From NCBI RefSeq assembly GCF_039621805.1, contig NZ_CP155073.1, positions 1,550,001 to 1,614,000 on the forward strand: a stretch of 64,000 nucleotides of DNA, given 5' to 3'. The position numbers were made by a program, and so were the translations under genes. Source of the DNA: Paraburkholderia sp. PREW-6R (lineage in GTDB: Bacteria > Pseudomonadota > Gammaproteobacteria > Burkholderiales > Burkholderiaceae). Position 1 is the first letter of the stretch. Every line of letters starts with the position of its first letter. Of this stretch, positions 41,998-51,406 are shown one piece after another. Under the pieces are notes generated by a model, which saw only the letters and a program-made list of their open reading frames with translations, did not search any database and was not told where the DNA came from.

Positions 41998-43032
41998 ATG
42001 ATTTTTCCGTGGCAAGCCGACGACTGGAACCGCCTGCAGCAGTTGCGCGGCCACTGGCCGCACGCATTGCTGCTGCATGGCCAGGCGGGCATCGGCAAGC
42101 TGCGCTTCGCGCAGCATCTCGCGCAAGGCTTGTTATGCGAAGCGCAGCAGGCCAATGGCGAGCCCTGCGGCGCGTGTGTCGCGTGCACGTGGTTTTCGCA
42201 GGGCAACCATCCTGATTACCGGATCGTCGTGCCCGAAGCGCTCGCCGCCGAAGCCGGACTCGCAAACGGCGCGGACGAAAAAGCCGAGAAAGCCGACGGC
42301 GAGGAAGGCAAAAAGACCCGCACGCCAAGCAAGGAAATCCGGATCGAACAGATTCGGGGTCTGCTTGACTTCGTCGGCGTAGGTTCGCATCGGGGCGGCG
42401 CGCGCGTGGTCGTGTTGTATCCGGCCGAGGCGCTGAATATCGCCGCGGCCAACGCGCTTCTGAAAACACTGGAGGAGCCGCCCGCGGGCGTGGTATTCCT
42501 GATGGTGTCGGCGCGCATCGATCGCCTGCTGCCTACGATCATCAGCCGCTGCCGCCAGTGGCCGATGAGCACGCCCGCGCAGGACATCGCGACCAGGTGG
42601 CTGGCGGCGCAACGCGTCGAACAGCCGGCCGCGCTGCTTGCCGAGGCCGGGGGCGCACCGCTCACGGCGCTGGCGCTCGCGAGCGACGACAATCGCGCGT
42701 TGCGCGACTGGACGCTCAAGCAACTCGCGGCCGGGCCGGCGTGCGACGCGTTCGCATGCGGGGAGGCGCTGCAGAAGTTGCCGGTGCCGCTCGTGCTGGG
42801 GTGGCTGCAGCGCTGGATGTACGACCTGCTGGCGCAACGTACGGCCGGCGCGCCGCGCTATTTTCCGCAGGCGTCCGCGGCGTTGACACGGTGTGCGTCG
42901 CAAGCGGACGCCAGTGCGTTCGCGCGCTTCATGCGCACGATCACGCGTCAGCGCGCGGTCGAAAATCATCCGCTCAATGCGCGGCTGGTGTTCGAAGAAC
43001 TGTTTATCGGCTACCGCGAGTTGTTCTCCTGA
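41998..43032 (+). CDS. holB: DNA polymerase III subunit delta prime
   Basis: The 344-residue clamp-loader subunit has the AAA+ fold with a Walker A-like GQAGIGKL that lacks the usual Lys-Thr/Ser step, as expected for this subunit. A zinc-binding cysteine cluster (CGACVAC plus an upstream Cys) is present, as is SRC (TIISRCRQWPM), the arginine-finger motif. NALLKTLEEPPAGVVFL is the family core. A charged insert rich in Glu and Lys (about residues 90-112) separates the zinc module from the rest. It helps load the beta clamp on DNA. Confidence 0.95.
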   Translation: MIFPWQADDWNRLQQLRGHWPHALLLHGQAGIGKLRFAQHLAQGLLCEAQQANGEPCGACVACTWFSQGNHPDYRIVVPEALAAEAGLANGADEKAEKADGEEGKKTRTPSKEIRIEQIRGLLDFVGVGSHRGGARVVVLYPAEALNIAAANALLKTLEEPPAGVVFLMVSARIDRLLPTIISRCRQWPMSTPAQDIATRWLAAQRVEQPAALLAEAGGAPLTALALASDDNRALRDWTLKQLAAGPACDAFACGEALQKLPVPLVLGWLQRWMYDLLAQRTAGAPRYFPQASAALTRCASQADASAFARFMRTITRQRAVENHPLNARLVFEELFIGYRELFS

Positions 43033-43177
43033 GCGCGCGCAAGAGGCATCGCGCGGTGCCGGTCGGTGCATCACCGGCTCGCTCTGCTGCGCTTTGCTGC
43101 GTTTTGCTGTACCAGCGGCTGCGCGTTCTTCACCGCAGCGTGCTTTCTCTTCCGCTTTCATTTCACGTCAACGCACC

Positions 43178-43699
43178 ATGAGCCTTTCCTACCGCGATGC
43201 CACGCTCGACGATCTGCCCGCGATCGTCGCCATTTACAACTCCACCGTGCCGTCGCGGCAAGTCACGGCGGACCTGGAGCCGGTGAGCGTCGAGAGCCGT
43301 CTTGCATGGTTTCATGCGCATGGCCCGCAAAAGCGCCCGCTGTGGGTGGTCGACGATCCGCAGCAGCCCGGCCGCGTGATCGCGTGGCTGAGCTTTTCCG
43401 ATTTCTACGGACGGCCGGCCTATTTGCGCACCGCCGAAGTCAGCATTTATCTGGACGAAAGCGCGCGCGGCCAGGGTCTGGGCAAGAAGTTGTTGGCGGC
43501 CTCGCTCGCGACAGCGCCGGCACTTGGCATCGACACCGTGCTGGGCTTCATCTTCGGCCACAATGACGCGAGCCTGCGCCTCTTCCGCGGCTTCGGTTTC
43601 GAGACTTGGGGCTCGCTGCCGCGCGTCGCGGTGCTGGACGGCGTGGAGCGGGATCTGATCATCGTCGGCAAGCGGCTCGACGCCGACCGCGCCGCCTGA
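43178..43699 (+). CDS. GNAT-family N-acetyltransferase (phosphinothricin acetyltransferase-like)
   Basis: The 173-residue protein begins MSLSYRDATLDDLPAIVAIYNS and has the acetyl-CoA-binding motif ESARGQGLGKKLL. It also has VEVS-like strands (TAEVSIYLDE) and LGFIFGHNDASLRLFRGFGFE. The pattern NSTVPSRQVTADLEPV resembles the bar/pat phosphinothricin acetyltransferase branch; YncA-type methionine sulfone acetyltransferases are an equally likely function. I start at the ATG at 43178; the longer frame runs into holB. Confidence 0.88.
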   Translation: MSLSYRDATLDDLPAIVAIYNSTVPSRQVTADLEPVSVESRLAWFHAHGPQKRPLWVVDDPQQPGRVIAWLSFSDFYGRPAYLRTAEVSIYLDESARGQGLGKKLLAASLATAPALGIDTVLGFIFGHNDASLRLFRGFGFETWGSLPRVAVLDGVERDLIIVGKRLDADRAA

Positions 43700-43745
43700 G
43701 CGACCGCGCGGGTCATCTTCAGTTTTCTGCAAGCGGGAATTCATC

Positions 43746-44537
43746 ATGTTTGTCGATTCGCATTGCCATATCAATTTCGAAGGACTCGCCGACCGGCTGC
43801 CTCAAGTGCTGGAAAACATGCGCAGCCACGCCGTGACGCACGCGCTGTGCGTGTCGGTCGATCTGGAGACGCTGCCGTCGGTGCTGGACATTGCGAGCCG
43901 CCACGAGAACGTCTATGCGTCGGTGGGCGTGCATCCCGATCACGAAGACATGCGCGAGCCAGATCTCGCCGAACTGATCGAACTGGCGCAGCACCCCAAG
44001 GTCGTGGCGATCGGCGAAACCGGCCTTGACTATTACCGGCTCGAAGGGCGCTCGATCGCCGACATGGAATGGCAGCGCGAGCGCTTTCGCACGCATATCC
44101 GCGCCGCGCATGCCACACGCAAGCCGCTGATCATCCATACGCGCTCGTCGTCCGAGGACACGCTGCGCATCATGGCCGAGGAACGCGCGAGCGAGCCGGG
44201 CGGCGTGATGCACTGCTTCACCGAGCCCTGGGCGATCGCCGAGCAGGCGCTCGCGCAGAACTTCTACATATCGCTGTCGGGCATTGTCACCTTCAAGAAA
44301 GCGGTGGACGTGCAGGACGTCGCGCGCCGCGTGCCGCTCGACCGTCTGCTGATCGAAACGGACTCGCCGTATCTCGCGCCGGTGCCTTATCGGGGCAAGC
44401 CTAATGAACCTGCTTACGTAAGTTATGTCGGACGCTTCATCGCGGAACAACGCGAGATGCCGGACACGGCGCTGGCCGCCGCGACCACGCAAAATTTCTT
44501 CCGCCTTTTCCGGATTCCCGCGCCCGCTAGCGCTTGA
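43746..44537 (+). CDS. tatD: TatD-family metal-dependent deoxyribonuclease
   Basis: The 263-residue TIM-barrel hydrolase has the metal-binding HCH motif in DSHCHINFEG, and further ligands in IGETGLDYY, IHTR, HCFTEPW and ETDSPYLAPVPYRGKPNEP. TatD proteins act as 3'-5' exonucleases and in DNA repair or quality control. A GCGGGAATTCATC leader precedes the start. It follows the mltG-tmk-holB cluster, a common position for tatD/ycfH-type genes. Confidence 0.95.
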   Translation: MFVDSHCHINFEGLADRLPQVLENMRSHAVTHALCVSVDLETLPSVLDIASRHENVYASVGVHPDHEDMREPDLAELIELAQHPKVVAIGETGLDYYRLEGRSIADMEWQRERFRTHIRAAHATRKPLIIHTRSSSEDTLRIMAEERASEPGGVMHCFTEPWAIAEQALAQNFYISLSGIVTFKKAVDVQDVARRVPLDRLLIETDSPYLAPVPYRGKPNEPAYVSYVGRFIAEQREMPDTALAAATTQNFFRLFRIPAPASA

Positions 44538-44588
44538 AATGGAAAGGCGTTTAATATCAATAAGATAAAAAATTTGGTGAAGTGAAAT

Positions 44589-45329
44589 ATGAGAACTAAA
44601 TCCATGTCGAATGCAGCGTTTCAACAGATTTCCCCGGGGCGTGCCGCGCTGGTATGGGCGCGCCATGGCGCATCACGGATTGCGCTCGTGGCTGCGCTCG
44701 CGTGCGCCGCTCTGGCCTCGCTGATCGCGTCGCCGGCTCAGGCCGCGCCAATCGATTCGCTGATCAAGTCGGTCAAGTTCGACGACGTCGACGGCGTCAA
44801 CAAGCTGCTGGCGAAGGGCATGGACCCGAACAGCGTCGATAACCAGGGCATCCCATTGCTGGTGCTGGCCGCGCGTGAGAAGTCGGACAAGGTCGGCGCC
44901 GCCCTGTTGGCAAATCCCAAAACCAATATCGAGATCCAGGACAAAGCGGGCGAGAACGCGATGATGATGGCCGCGCTGAACGGCGACATCGACTTCGTCA
45001 ACCAACTGATCGCGAAAGACGCCGAGGTCAACAAGAAGGGCTGGGCGCCGCTGCACTACGCTGCCGCCAACGGTCACGACGACATCGTCAAGCTGCTGCT
45101 CGACCATTCTGCCTATGTCGACGCAGGTTCGCCGAACGGCACCACGCCGCTGATGATGGCCGCGCGCGGCGGCCACGTATCGACGGTCAAACTGTTGCTG
45201 GATAACGGCGCAGATCTCACCGTGGAAAACCAGATCGGCATGACGGCGCTCGACTTCGCAAAGGCATACAAAGAGCCGGACGTGGTCGAAGGGCTGACAG
45301 CGCGTTTGCAGCAAACGCAGCAGAAATAG
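44589..45329 (+). CDS. exported ankyrin-repeat protein
   Basis: The 246-residue protein has a signal sequence with a long hydrophobic core (IALVAALACAALASLIA) ending near PAQAAP. About five ankyrin repeats follow, with GWAPLHYAAANGHDDIVKLLL and TTPLMMAARGGHVSTVKLLL the clearest. It is probably periplasmic and protein-binding. The start at 44589 has a weak GGTGAAGTG ribosome binding site; MSNAAFQQ five codons on is an alternative. It follows tatD by 51 bp, linkage seen in related Burkholderiales. The partner is unknown. Confidence 0.88.
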   Translation: MRTKSMSNAAFQQISPGRAALVWARHGASRIALVAALACAALASLIASPAQAAPIDSLIKSVKFDDVDGVNKLLAKGMDPNSVDNQGIPLLVLAAREKSDKVGAALLANPKTNIEIQDKAGENAMMMAALNGDIDFVNQLIAKDAEVNKKGWAPLHYAAANGHDDIVKLLLDHSAYVDAGSPNGTTPLMMAARGGHVSTVKLLLDNGADLTVENQIGMTALDFAKAYKEPDVVEGLTARLQQTQQK

Positions 45330-45578
45330 GCTCGCCAACGGGCGCGAGCCGAGAAGCTGAATACCCTGTGCAAAACGGGCGTCACGCGCCGCTGCCCGGC
45401 TTTCCCGGGGAGTTGCGGCAGTGTGCGAGCCCGCGCACAGATTTGCCTGAAGATTGCCTTGGCGGCATGACTGTCGCATGGCAAAACAGTGCAGAATGAC
45501 GAACATTGGCGCGCTGCCTTGGCGCGCCGTCCGGATGCGGCGAAAGACCGCCTGATAAACACCCTGGAAAGGAACACC

Positions 45579-45935
45579 ATGCTGCGGGCTTTGATTTTCG
45601 CCAGCGCGCTTGCCGCACCTCTGTCGGCATTCGCGTTTACGGGAGGCGACCTCAACAAGCTGTGCACCAAGACCGACGTGGCATCGCGAAGCGCGTGCGC
45701 CGCGTACATCGAAGGCGCGGCTGACGGCATCTTCAATACCATTGACGCCATTGGCGGCACCACCGGTCCGCGCGTCGGCCAGTACTTCTGTCTGCCGCAA
45801 GACGCACGTTCGTCGTTGCTGACCGACGCGGTGCGCAAATACATCGCCGAAAATCCCGATGCGGCAGGCTACAACGCCAGCACGGCAATTTCACTAGGAC
45901 TGGGCAAGGCGTTTCCCTGCAAGAGCGGAAGCTGA
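45579..45935 (+). CDS. Rap1a/Tai-family-like exported protein
   Basis: The 118-residue protein begins MLRALIFASALAAPLSAFA, a clear signal peptide, with GGAAAGGAACA upstream. The mature part has four cysteines (LCTK, SACAAY, YFCLP, FPCKSG) and the pattern CAAYIEGAADGI, seen in the Rap1a/Tai immunity-protein domain. Founding members protect against type VI secretion amidase effectors in the periplasm. No effector or secretion gene is nearby, so here it may be an orphan immunity protein or a domesticated relative. The family assignment is by motif recognition only. Confidence 0.65.
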   Translation: MLRALIFASALAAPLSAFAFTGGDLNKLCTKTDVASRSACAAYIEGAADGIFNTIDAIGGTTGPRVGQYFCLPQDARSSLLTDAVRKYIAENPDAAGYNASTAISLGLGKAFPCKSGS

Positions 45936-46433
45936 TCTGCAATGCATGACGCCGCGGGCATCGGCGACCGTGCCCCGGCCATGGCGCGTTTCTGCCTTTT
46001 TCCTCGCCTGACTCTCCCAAGCCCCGCGGCCTCGCTGGAACGCCGCGTAGCCGCGTCACCTTCGTCACTATAGCGGCTGTCATCACGTCCAATTTGCGAT
46101 TCCGCGTGTCCTGGCAACGAGCGACGCTGGTGAACTCCGCACCCGATCCTGTGTCTTCCCAAAAAATGCTGCAGTGCGGGCAACTTTTTCGAACCTTCGC
46201 CGGTGAGCGCCTAAGATAGGTAGTGAAGAGTGTCGGCGCGCGCGCCGGCCCGCGCGCTCTGTGACGCGTGGGCAAGCCGGGGGCGGCGCTGCATGTCCGA
46301 CACGCGGCTGTGCGCCGCCCCCTTCATCCGGCAACCGGACGCTCTCGGGTCGCGCCATGTGCGCCGCAGCATTCGTTGCCGTCAATTCACCCCATGTGGC
46401 GTCGTCCACATTCAGGTCAGGAGGACATACCCC
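45936..46433. other. intergenic region upstream of the MscS gene
   Basis: Nearly 500 bp hold open frames on both strands with no recognisable protein. I see no terminator-like hairpin or clear promoter pair. AGGAGGAC-type sequence close to 46434 decides the start of the next gene. Confidence 0.5.
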
Positions 46434-47657
46434 ATGCTCACTCTCGACGACCTCAGCCGTATCGCCGAAGCGCCCATGCATGCGTGGCCGGGCGCGCTGT
46501 TCGTCTCCGTCATTGCCACGCTGCTGGCGCTGGGCGTTCACCGTGTCGGCGCGCGCATCGTCATGCGTATCGCGCGGCCTTACCCGTTGATGAGCGTCGT
46601 GCTGCGCTATATCGACAAACCATCGCAATTCGTGCTGGTCGTGCTCGCGCTCGAAGCCGTCTGGTGGGAAGCGCCTGACACGCTGAACTTCGTCACGCCG
46701 TTGCGCGACGTGGCGGGCATCGCGCTGATCGGCGGAATCACGTGGCTTTCCGTGCGCTCGGCGGCGGCGATCGGCGAAGCGATCATTCAGGCCCATCCGC
46801 TCGACACCGCCGACAACCTGCACGCGCGCCGCATCCATACGCAGGCGAGAGTGCTCGCGCGCTCGGTGATGCTCGTGATCGTGGTGATCGGCGTCGGCGG
46901 GGCGCTCATGACGTTTCCGAACGTGCGGCAGATCGGCGCGAGTCTGCTTGCGTCGGCGGGCGTCGCCGGTCTGGTCGCCGGTATCGCCGCGCGGCCGGTG
47001 CTCGGCAATCTGATCGCCGGTCTGCAAATCGCGTTGTCACAGCCCATCCGTCTCGACGACGTGGTCGTGATCGAGGGCGAGTGGGGGCGCATCGAGGAAA
47101 TCACGGGCACTTATGTGTCGGTGCGTCTGTGGGACCAGCGGCGGCTCATCGTGCCGCTGCAATGGTTCATCGAAAACCCGTTTTCCAACTGGACGCGCAG
47201 CAGTTCGCAGATCATCGGCACAGTATTCCTGTACGTCGATTACCGGATGCCGATGGCGCCGCTGCGCGAAGAACTGGCGCGGCTCGTGGAGAGCGCGCCC
47301 GAATGGGATGGACGTGTGCAGGTGCTGCAGGTCACGGACGGCACCGAGCGTTCGATGCAGTTGCGCGCACTCGTCAGCTCGCTCGACTCCGGCCTTAACT
47401 GGGACCTGCGCTGCCGTGTGCGCGAAGGCTTGCTCGGCTTCATCCAGCAGCATTATCCGCAGTACCTGCCGCGAGCGCGCGCCGAGGTGTCGGCGGAACT
47501 GGAAAACGGCAAAGGACAGCCGCTCGACTGGGTGCCGCGCAGCATGAAGACACCCGCCGGCAGCACCGCCGCGCACACGGAAGCCGATCCGGTCGCGACG
47601 CGCGCGGGCCGTCCGCCTGTCAGCGAGAGGGCACCGCGGGAAAAGGAAAACGCGTAG
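46434..47657 (+). CDS. mechanosensitive ion channel of the MscS family
   Basis: The 407-residue membrane protein starts at MLTLDDLSRIAEAP, preceded by CAGGAGGACATACCCC. Four to five hydrophobic helices are followed by the pore-lining helix (GASLLASAGVAGLVAGIAARPVL) and the canonical NLIAGLQIALSQPIRLDDVVVIEGEWGRIEEI block of the beta domain. It senses membrane tension and releases solutes on hypo-osmotic shock. The C-terminal tail (about 50 residues) is polar and low-complexity. otsA downstream makes trehalose, an osmolyte, so the pairing may reflect osmotic adaptation. Confidence 0.93.
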   Translation: MLTLDDLSRIAEAPMHAWPGALFVSVIATLLALGVHRVGARIVMRIARPYPLMSVVLRYIDKPSQFVLVVLALEAVWWEAPDTLNFVTPLRDVAGIALIGGITWLSVRSAAAIGEAIIQAHPLDTADNLHARRIHTQARVLARSVMLVIVVIGVGGALMTFPNVRQIGASLLASAGVAGLVAGIAARPVLGNLIAGLQIALSQPIRLDDVVVIEGEWGRIEEITGTYVSVRLWDQRRLIVPLQWFIENPFSNWTRSSSQIIGTVFLYVDYRMPMAPLREELARLVESAPEWDGRVQVLQVTDGTERSMQLRALVSSLDSGLNWDLRCRVREGLLGFIQQHYPQYLPRARAEVSAELENGKGQPLDWVPRSMKTPAGSTAAHTEADPVATRAGRPPVSERAPREKENA

Positions 47658-47750
47658 CCCGGCGCGGCAGATTGCCATCGATGCAACTGATCGGGCACTT
47701 AAGTAGTCGAACCTTGCATTAAACTGCATGAACCACGGAGGACAAAGTAA

Positions 47751-49163
47751 ATGGGCCGACTGATCGTCGTGTCGAATCGCGTCGCAACACCGACGGAAAC
47801 CAAAGGATCGGCGGGCGGCCTCGCGGTCGGCGTGTTCGGTGCGCTGAAAGACGCGGGAGGCGTCTGGTTCGGCTGGAGCGGCGACGTGGTGAGTGAAACC
47901 GTTGCGAATGCGGGCCCCACGCTCGAACAGGACGGCGCGGTGACCTTTGCGACCGTCGGTCTCACGCGCAAGGACTACGACCAGTACTACCGGGGCTTCT
48001 CCAACGCCACGCTGTGGCCGGTGTTCCACTATCGCAACGACCTCGCCCGTTACGAGCGCGAAGAATATGCGGGCTACCGCCGGGTGAACGCCTGGCTCGC
48101 GCACAAGCTGATCAAGCTGCTCGAACCCGACGACGTGATCTGGATTCACGACTACCATCTGATCCCGTTCGCCGAAGCGCTGCGCAACGAGGGGATCACG
48201 AACCGGATCGGCTTTTTCCTGCACATTCCGTTTCCCGCGCCGCAAATCCTGCTGAACATTCCGCCGCACGAAGAGCTGGTGAAGTCGCTATCGTGCTACG
48301 ACCTGCTGGGCTTCCAGACCGTCACTGACCAGCAGGCGTTCCACGATTACGTCGTGCGCCATGCTCGCGGCACCGTCACCGACGGCAATCACGTGGAGGC
48401 TTTCGGGCGCAAGCTGCGCACTGGCGTCTACCGGATCGGCGTGTTTCCCGACGAAATCGCCGAGCAGGCGAAGCGCTACGAAAGCCGGCAGCACGTGCTC
48501 GAACTCAAGCAGAGCCTGGAAGGGCGCAAGCTGATCATGAGCGTCGACCGGCTGGACTACTCGAAGGGGCTCGTTGAGCGCTTTCGCGCGTTCGAACATC
48601 TGCTGGAGCGTTCGCCGGAATGGCGCGGCAATGTCACACTGGTGCAGATCGCGCCGCCCACGCGCTCGGACGTCGCCACTTACCAGAAGATCCGCCAGGA
48701 TCTGGAGTACGAAGCGGGGCGTATCAACGGCCGCTATTCAGGCCTCGACTACACGCCGATCCGCTATCTGAACCAGCAGTACGACCGCTGGAAGCTCATG
48801 TCGCTCTTTCGCGAGTCGCAGATCGGCTTCGTCACGCCGTTGCATGACGGGATGAATCTCGTCGCCAAGGAATACGTGGCTGCTCAGAATCCCGACGATC
48901 CGGGCGTGCTGGTGCTGTCGATTTTCGCGGGCGCGGCGCAGGAGTTGACCGGCGCGCTGCTCGTCAATCCACACGACGCCATCGGCATGTGCGAAGCGTT
49001 GCAGCGCGCGTTGCAAATGCCGCTGGATGCGCGGCAGCGTCGTCATGAGATCAACATGGCCGCGCTGCGCCAGAACGACCTCGGTGTCTGGCGCGATACG
49101 TTCCTGCACGACCTGCGTAGTGTGCCGGTGCAAAAGCCGGGCAAGGGCGGCGGCCATAAGTAA
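47751..49163 (+). CDS. otsA: trehalose-6-phosphate synthase
   Basis: The 470-residue GT20 enzyme makes trehalose-6-phosphate from UDP-glucose and glucose-6-phosphate. The N-terminal GRLIVVSNRVATP and GGLAVGVFGAL lead to VIWIHDYHLIPFAEALR, GFFLHIPFPAPQIL and the RLDYSKGLVERF substrate motif. HDGMNLVAKEYVAAQ completes the set. An AGGACAAAGTAA ribosome binding site precedes the start. No otsB phosphatase gene is adjacent, so the phosphatase must lie elsewhere. The upstream MscS gene is 93 bp away. Confidence 0.97.
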   Translation: MGRLIVVSNRVATPTETKGSAGGLAVGVFGALKDAGGVWFGWSGDVVSETVANAGPTLEQDGAVTFATVGLTRKDYDQYYRGFSNATLWPVFHYRNDLARYEREEYAGYRRVNAWLAHKLIKLLEPDDVIWIHDYHLIPFAEALRNEGITNRIGFFLHIPFPAPQILLNIPPHEELVKSLSCYDLLGFQTVTDQQAFHDYVVRHARGTVTDGNHVEAFGRKLRTGVYRIGVFPDEIAEQAKRYESRQHVLELKQSLEGRKLIMSVDRLDYSKGLVERFRAFEHLLERSPEWRGNVTLVQIAPPTRSDVATYQKIRQDLEYEAGRINGRYSGLDYTPIRYLNQQYDRWKLMSLFRESQIGFVTPLHDGMNLVAKEYVAAQNPDDPGVLVLSIFAGAAQELTGALLVNPHDAIGMCEALQRALQMPLDARQRRHEINMAALRQNDLGVWRDTFLHDLRSVPVQKPGKGGGHK

Positions 49164-49653
49164 TCGAATCGCGCGGCGGCCATGCTGCGCCACCGCAGGC
49201 GGGCTAAATACGCTGTTCTTGCGCGTTGCTGCGCGCGGCGCGACTGATCGCGCCGCCTTGGCGCCTGCAAGCCGTGTGTCATTTGCGCGCGAACGGCAGC
49301 TAGTCGATCGTGCAGGAGAATACATTGGCGCCCACCCGTCTATCTTCCGCAAATGCCTGCTTTCGACGTGACCATCGCATTAAGTGTTTGCAGGAAGGGC
49401 TTGTAAGCAGGGGCATCCTGTTGAAGCAGGTGTGTAAGCTGAATGTAACAGCGCGTAGTAAATGCAAGACAAGGGGCTATTTGCTGCACGCTCATCAATA
49501 ATAGGTTTGGCCGAATTCCGTGCTAGCCGCCGTGCGATTCATCGCGCGCCGGGCGCGGCGTGATTCGGAGAGACAAGGCGCTGTCTGGCATACTCAGCGC
49601 CGCTGACACGCACCGCTGATGTGGCGCGAGCTGTCAGTTCATGGAGACACATA
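49164..49653. other. intergenic region between otsA and the glycosyltransferase gene
   Basis: About 490 bp with falling GC content towards 49500 contain no convincing gene or terminator. A leader for the downstream glycosyltransferase is likely, but I cannot place a promoter with confidence. Confidence 0.5.
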
Positions 49654-50721
49654 ATGAAAATTGCGCAAATCGCCCCGTTGACCGAATCGGTGCCGCCCAA
49701 GCTGTATGGCGGCACGGAGCGGGTCGTATCGTATATCACCGAGGCGCTGGTCGATCTCGGCCATGACGTGACGCTGTTCGCGAGCGGCGATTCCATCACC
49801 AACGCAAAGCTCGAAGCAGTCTGGCCCCGCGCGCTGCGACTGGACCCCGGCATTCGCGATCGCATTGCGCCGCACATGCTGCTGATGGAACTGGTGCGTC
49901 GCCAGGCGGAAAACTTCGATGTCCTGCATTTTCACCTCGACTATTACTCGTTCTCGGTGTTCAAGCGCCAGGACACGCCATTCGTGACGACGATGCACGG
50001 GCGGCTGGACCTGCCGGAGCAGCAGCCGGTATTCGACACGTTCAGCACCGCGCCGGTGATCTCGATCTCCAACGCGCAGCGTCAACCGGTGCCGCAGGCG
50101 CGGTGGCTCACTACCGTCTATCACGGGCTGCCCGAAATGCTGTACACGCCGCAACCGGTCGAGCAGAAGTATCTGGCCTTTCTGGGACGCATCTCGCCGG
50201 AAAAACGGGTAGACACCGCCATTCGTATCGCGGGCCGCTGCGGTATGCCCATTCGCATTGCCGCCAAGGTGGACGCTGCCGACCGCGAATATTTCGAGCG
50301 GGATATCCGGCCGTTGCTGGACTTGCCTCACGTCGAATTTGTCGGCGAGATCGCGGACGACCAGAAAGCCGCATTTCTGTCAGGCGCGCATGCGTTGCTG
50401 TTTCCGATCGACTGGCCAGAGCCGTTCGGTCTCGTCATGATCGAAGCGATGGCTTGCGGCACGCCTGTGATCGCCTTTAATCGCGGATCGGTGCCGGAGG
50501 TGCTGGAAGAGGGGGTGACCGGTTATATCGTCGAGGACGAAATCGGCGCCGTGGCGGCGGTCAATCGTCTGCATAAGCTACCGCGCGCGGGTGTACGCAA
50601 GCGCTTCGAGGAGCGCTTTACGTCGCGCCGGATGGCTCAGCAATATGTGGACGCTTATCAGTCCGTGATTCGCGCGCAAAAGCGCTCGCGCTTCAAGGTG
50701 ATCGACACGTCGGGTGGTTAA
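49654..50721 (+). CDS. family 4 glycosyltransferase
   Basis: The 355-residue enzyme has a GT-B fold. The N-terminal MKIAQIAPLTESVPPKLYGGTERV is the glycogen-synthase-like donor loop. Then come HFHLDYY and LGRISPEKRVDTAI. The retaining-enzyme motif appears as DWPEPFGLVMIEAMACGTPVIAFNRGSVPEV, with both conserved glutamates. The start has TGGAGACAC upstream and replaces a longer frame. The acceptor is unknown; such enzymes act in polysaccharide, glycolipid or compatible-solute synthesis. Terminator-like sequence follows. Confidence 0.92.
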   Translation: MKIAQIAPLTESVPPKLYGGTERVVSYITEALVDLGHDVTLFASGDSITNAKLEAVWPRALRLDPGIRDRIAPHMLLMELVRRQAENFDVLHFHLDYYSFSVFKRQDTPFVTTMHGRLDLPEQQPVFDTFSTAPVISISNAQRQPVPQARWLTTVYHGLPEMLYTPQPVEQKYLAFLGRISPEKRVDTAIRIAGRCGMPIRIAAKVDAADREYFERDIRPLLDLPHVEFVGEIADDQKAAFLSGAHALLFPIDWPEPFGLVMIEAMACGTPVIAFNRGSVPEVLEEGVTGYIVEDEIGAVAAVNRLHKLPRAGVRKRFEERFTSRRMAQQYVDAYQSVIRAQKRSRFKVIDTSGG

Positions 50722-50755
50722 GCGTTGGCAGCCAGGCAGCGGTGGGCGCAGGCGT

Positions 50756-50794
50756 AAAAAAAGCGGCGATGACGACTCTGCATCGCCGTTTTCT
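50756..50794 (+). terminator. terminator after the glycosyltransferase gene
   Basis: The arms CGGCGATG and CATCGCCG enclose about 9 nt, with an A run before and TTTTCTTT after. It serves the convergent SYLF gene as well. Confidence 0.85.
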
Positions 50795-50818
50795 TTGACG
50801 CCGCGCCCGGCAGCGAGA

Positions 50819-51406
50819 TCAGATCTTCAGCCGCGAGACCTTGGTGCCCTGCAGTGACAGGTCGCCCATCAAACCTGCATTGGTCAGCACGAACACTTCG
50901 ACCGGCGCCGTTGCGGTGTTCGAGTCGATTGCGCCGTTCGCACCCATCTTGACGAGCGCGACGGACGCATCGCCGCCGACGGACCAGCCGTCCGCGTTGC
51001 GGAATTTATCCAGCGCATCCTGCGTCATGAACAGGAAAATGATGGCCTTCGACTGCGCGCCGGCCTGCAGACCGAACGAGCCGGAAATCGTACTGTAATA
51101 GCCGACGGTGCCGCCACCGACGCGCAGCGAACCCTCGCCGTACTGACCACCGACGATAAAGCCGGCTTGCAGCACCGACGGAAATACGAGCACGCCGCGC
51201 GCTTTGGAGACGAGTTCGCGCGAACCCGGCACGGTGGTGAAGAGGCGCGACATGGTGCCTTCGACGCTGGCGTCGATCGACTGGCGTTTGGAAGCATCAG
51301 TGGAGGCGGTGTCGTGGTTGCTGCCATTCGTCGTACAACCCGCGAGTGCAAGGCCTCCGAAAGCGAGCGCAGCGGTCGTCTTCAACATGAAGTTTCGTCT
51401 TTGCAT
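50819..51406 (-). CDS. SYLF (YSC84-like) domain lipoprotein
   Basis: The 195-residue protein has a Tat-like or Sec signal MQRRNFMLKTTAALAFGGLALAGC ending in a lipobox, so it is probably lipid-anchored. The mature part matches the SYLF domain: SKARGVLVFPSVLQAGFIVGGQYGEG, GYYSTISGSFGLQAGAQSKA and the closing GLMGDLSLQGTKVSRL. SYLF proteins bind phosphoinositides or other lipids in eukaryotes; the bacterial role is unknown. A GGAG ribosome binding site precedes the start. It appears monocistronic. Confidence 0.9.
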   Translation of the reverse strand: MQRRNFMLKTTAALAFGGLALAGCTTNGSNHDTASTDASKRQSIDASVEGTMSRLFTTVPGSRELVSKARGVLVFPSVLQAGFIVGGQYGEGSLRVGGGTVGYYSTISGSFGLQAGAQSKAIIFLFMTQDALDKFRNADGWSVGGDASVALVKMGANGAIDSNTATAPVEVFVLTNAGLMGDLSLQGTKVSRLKI

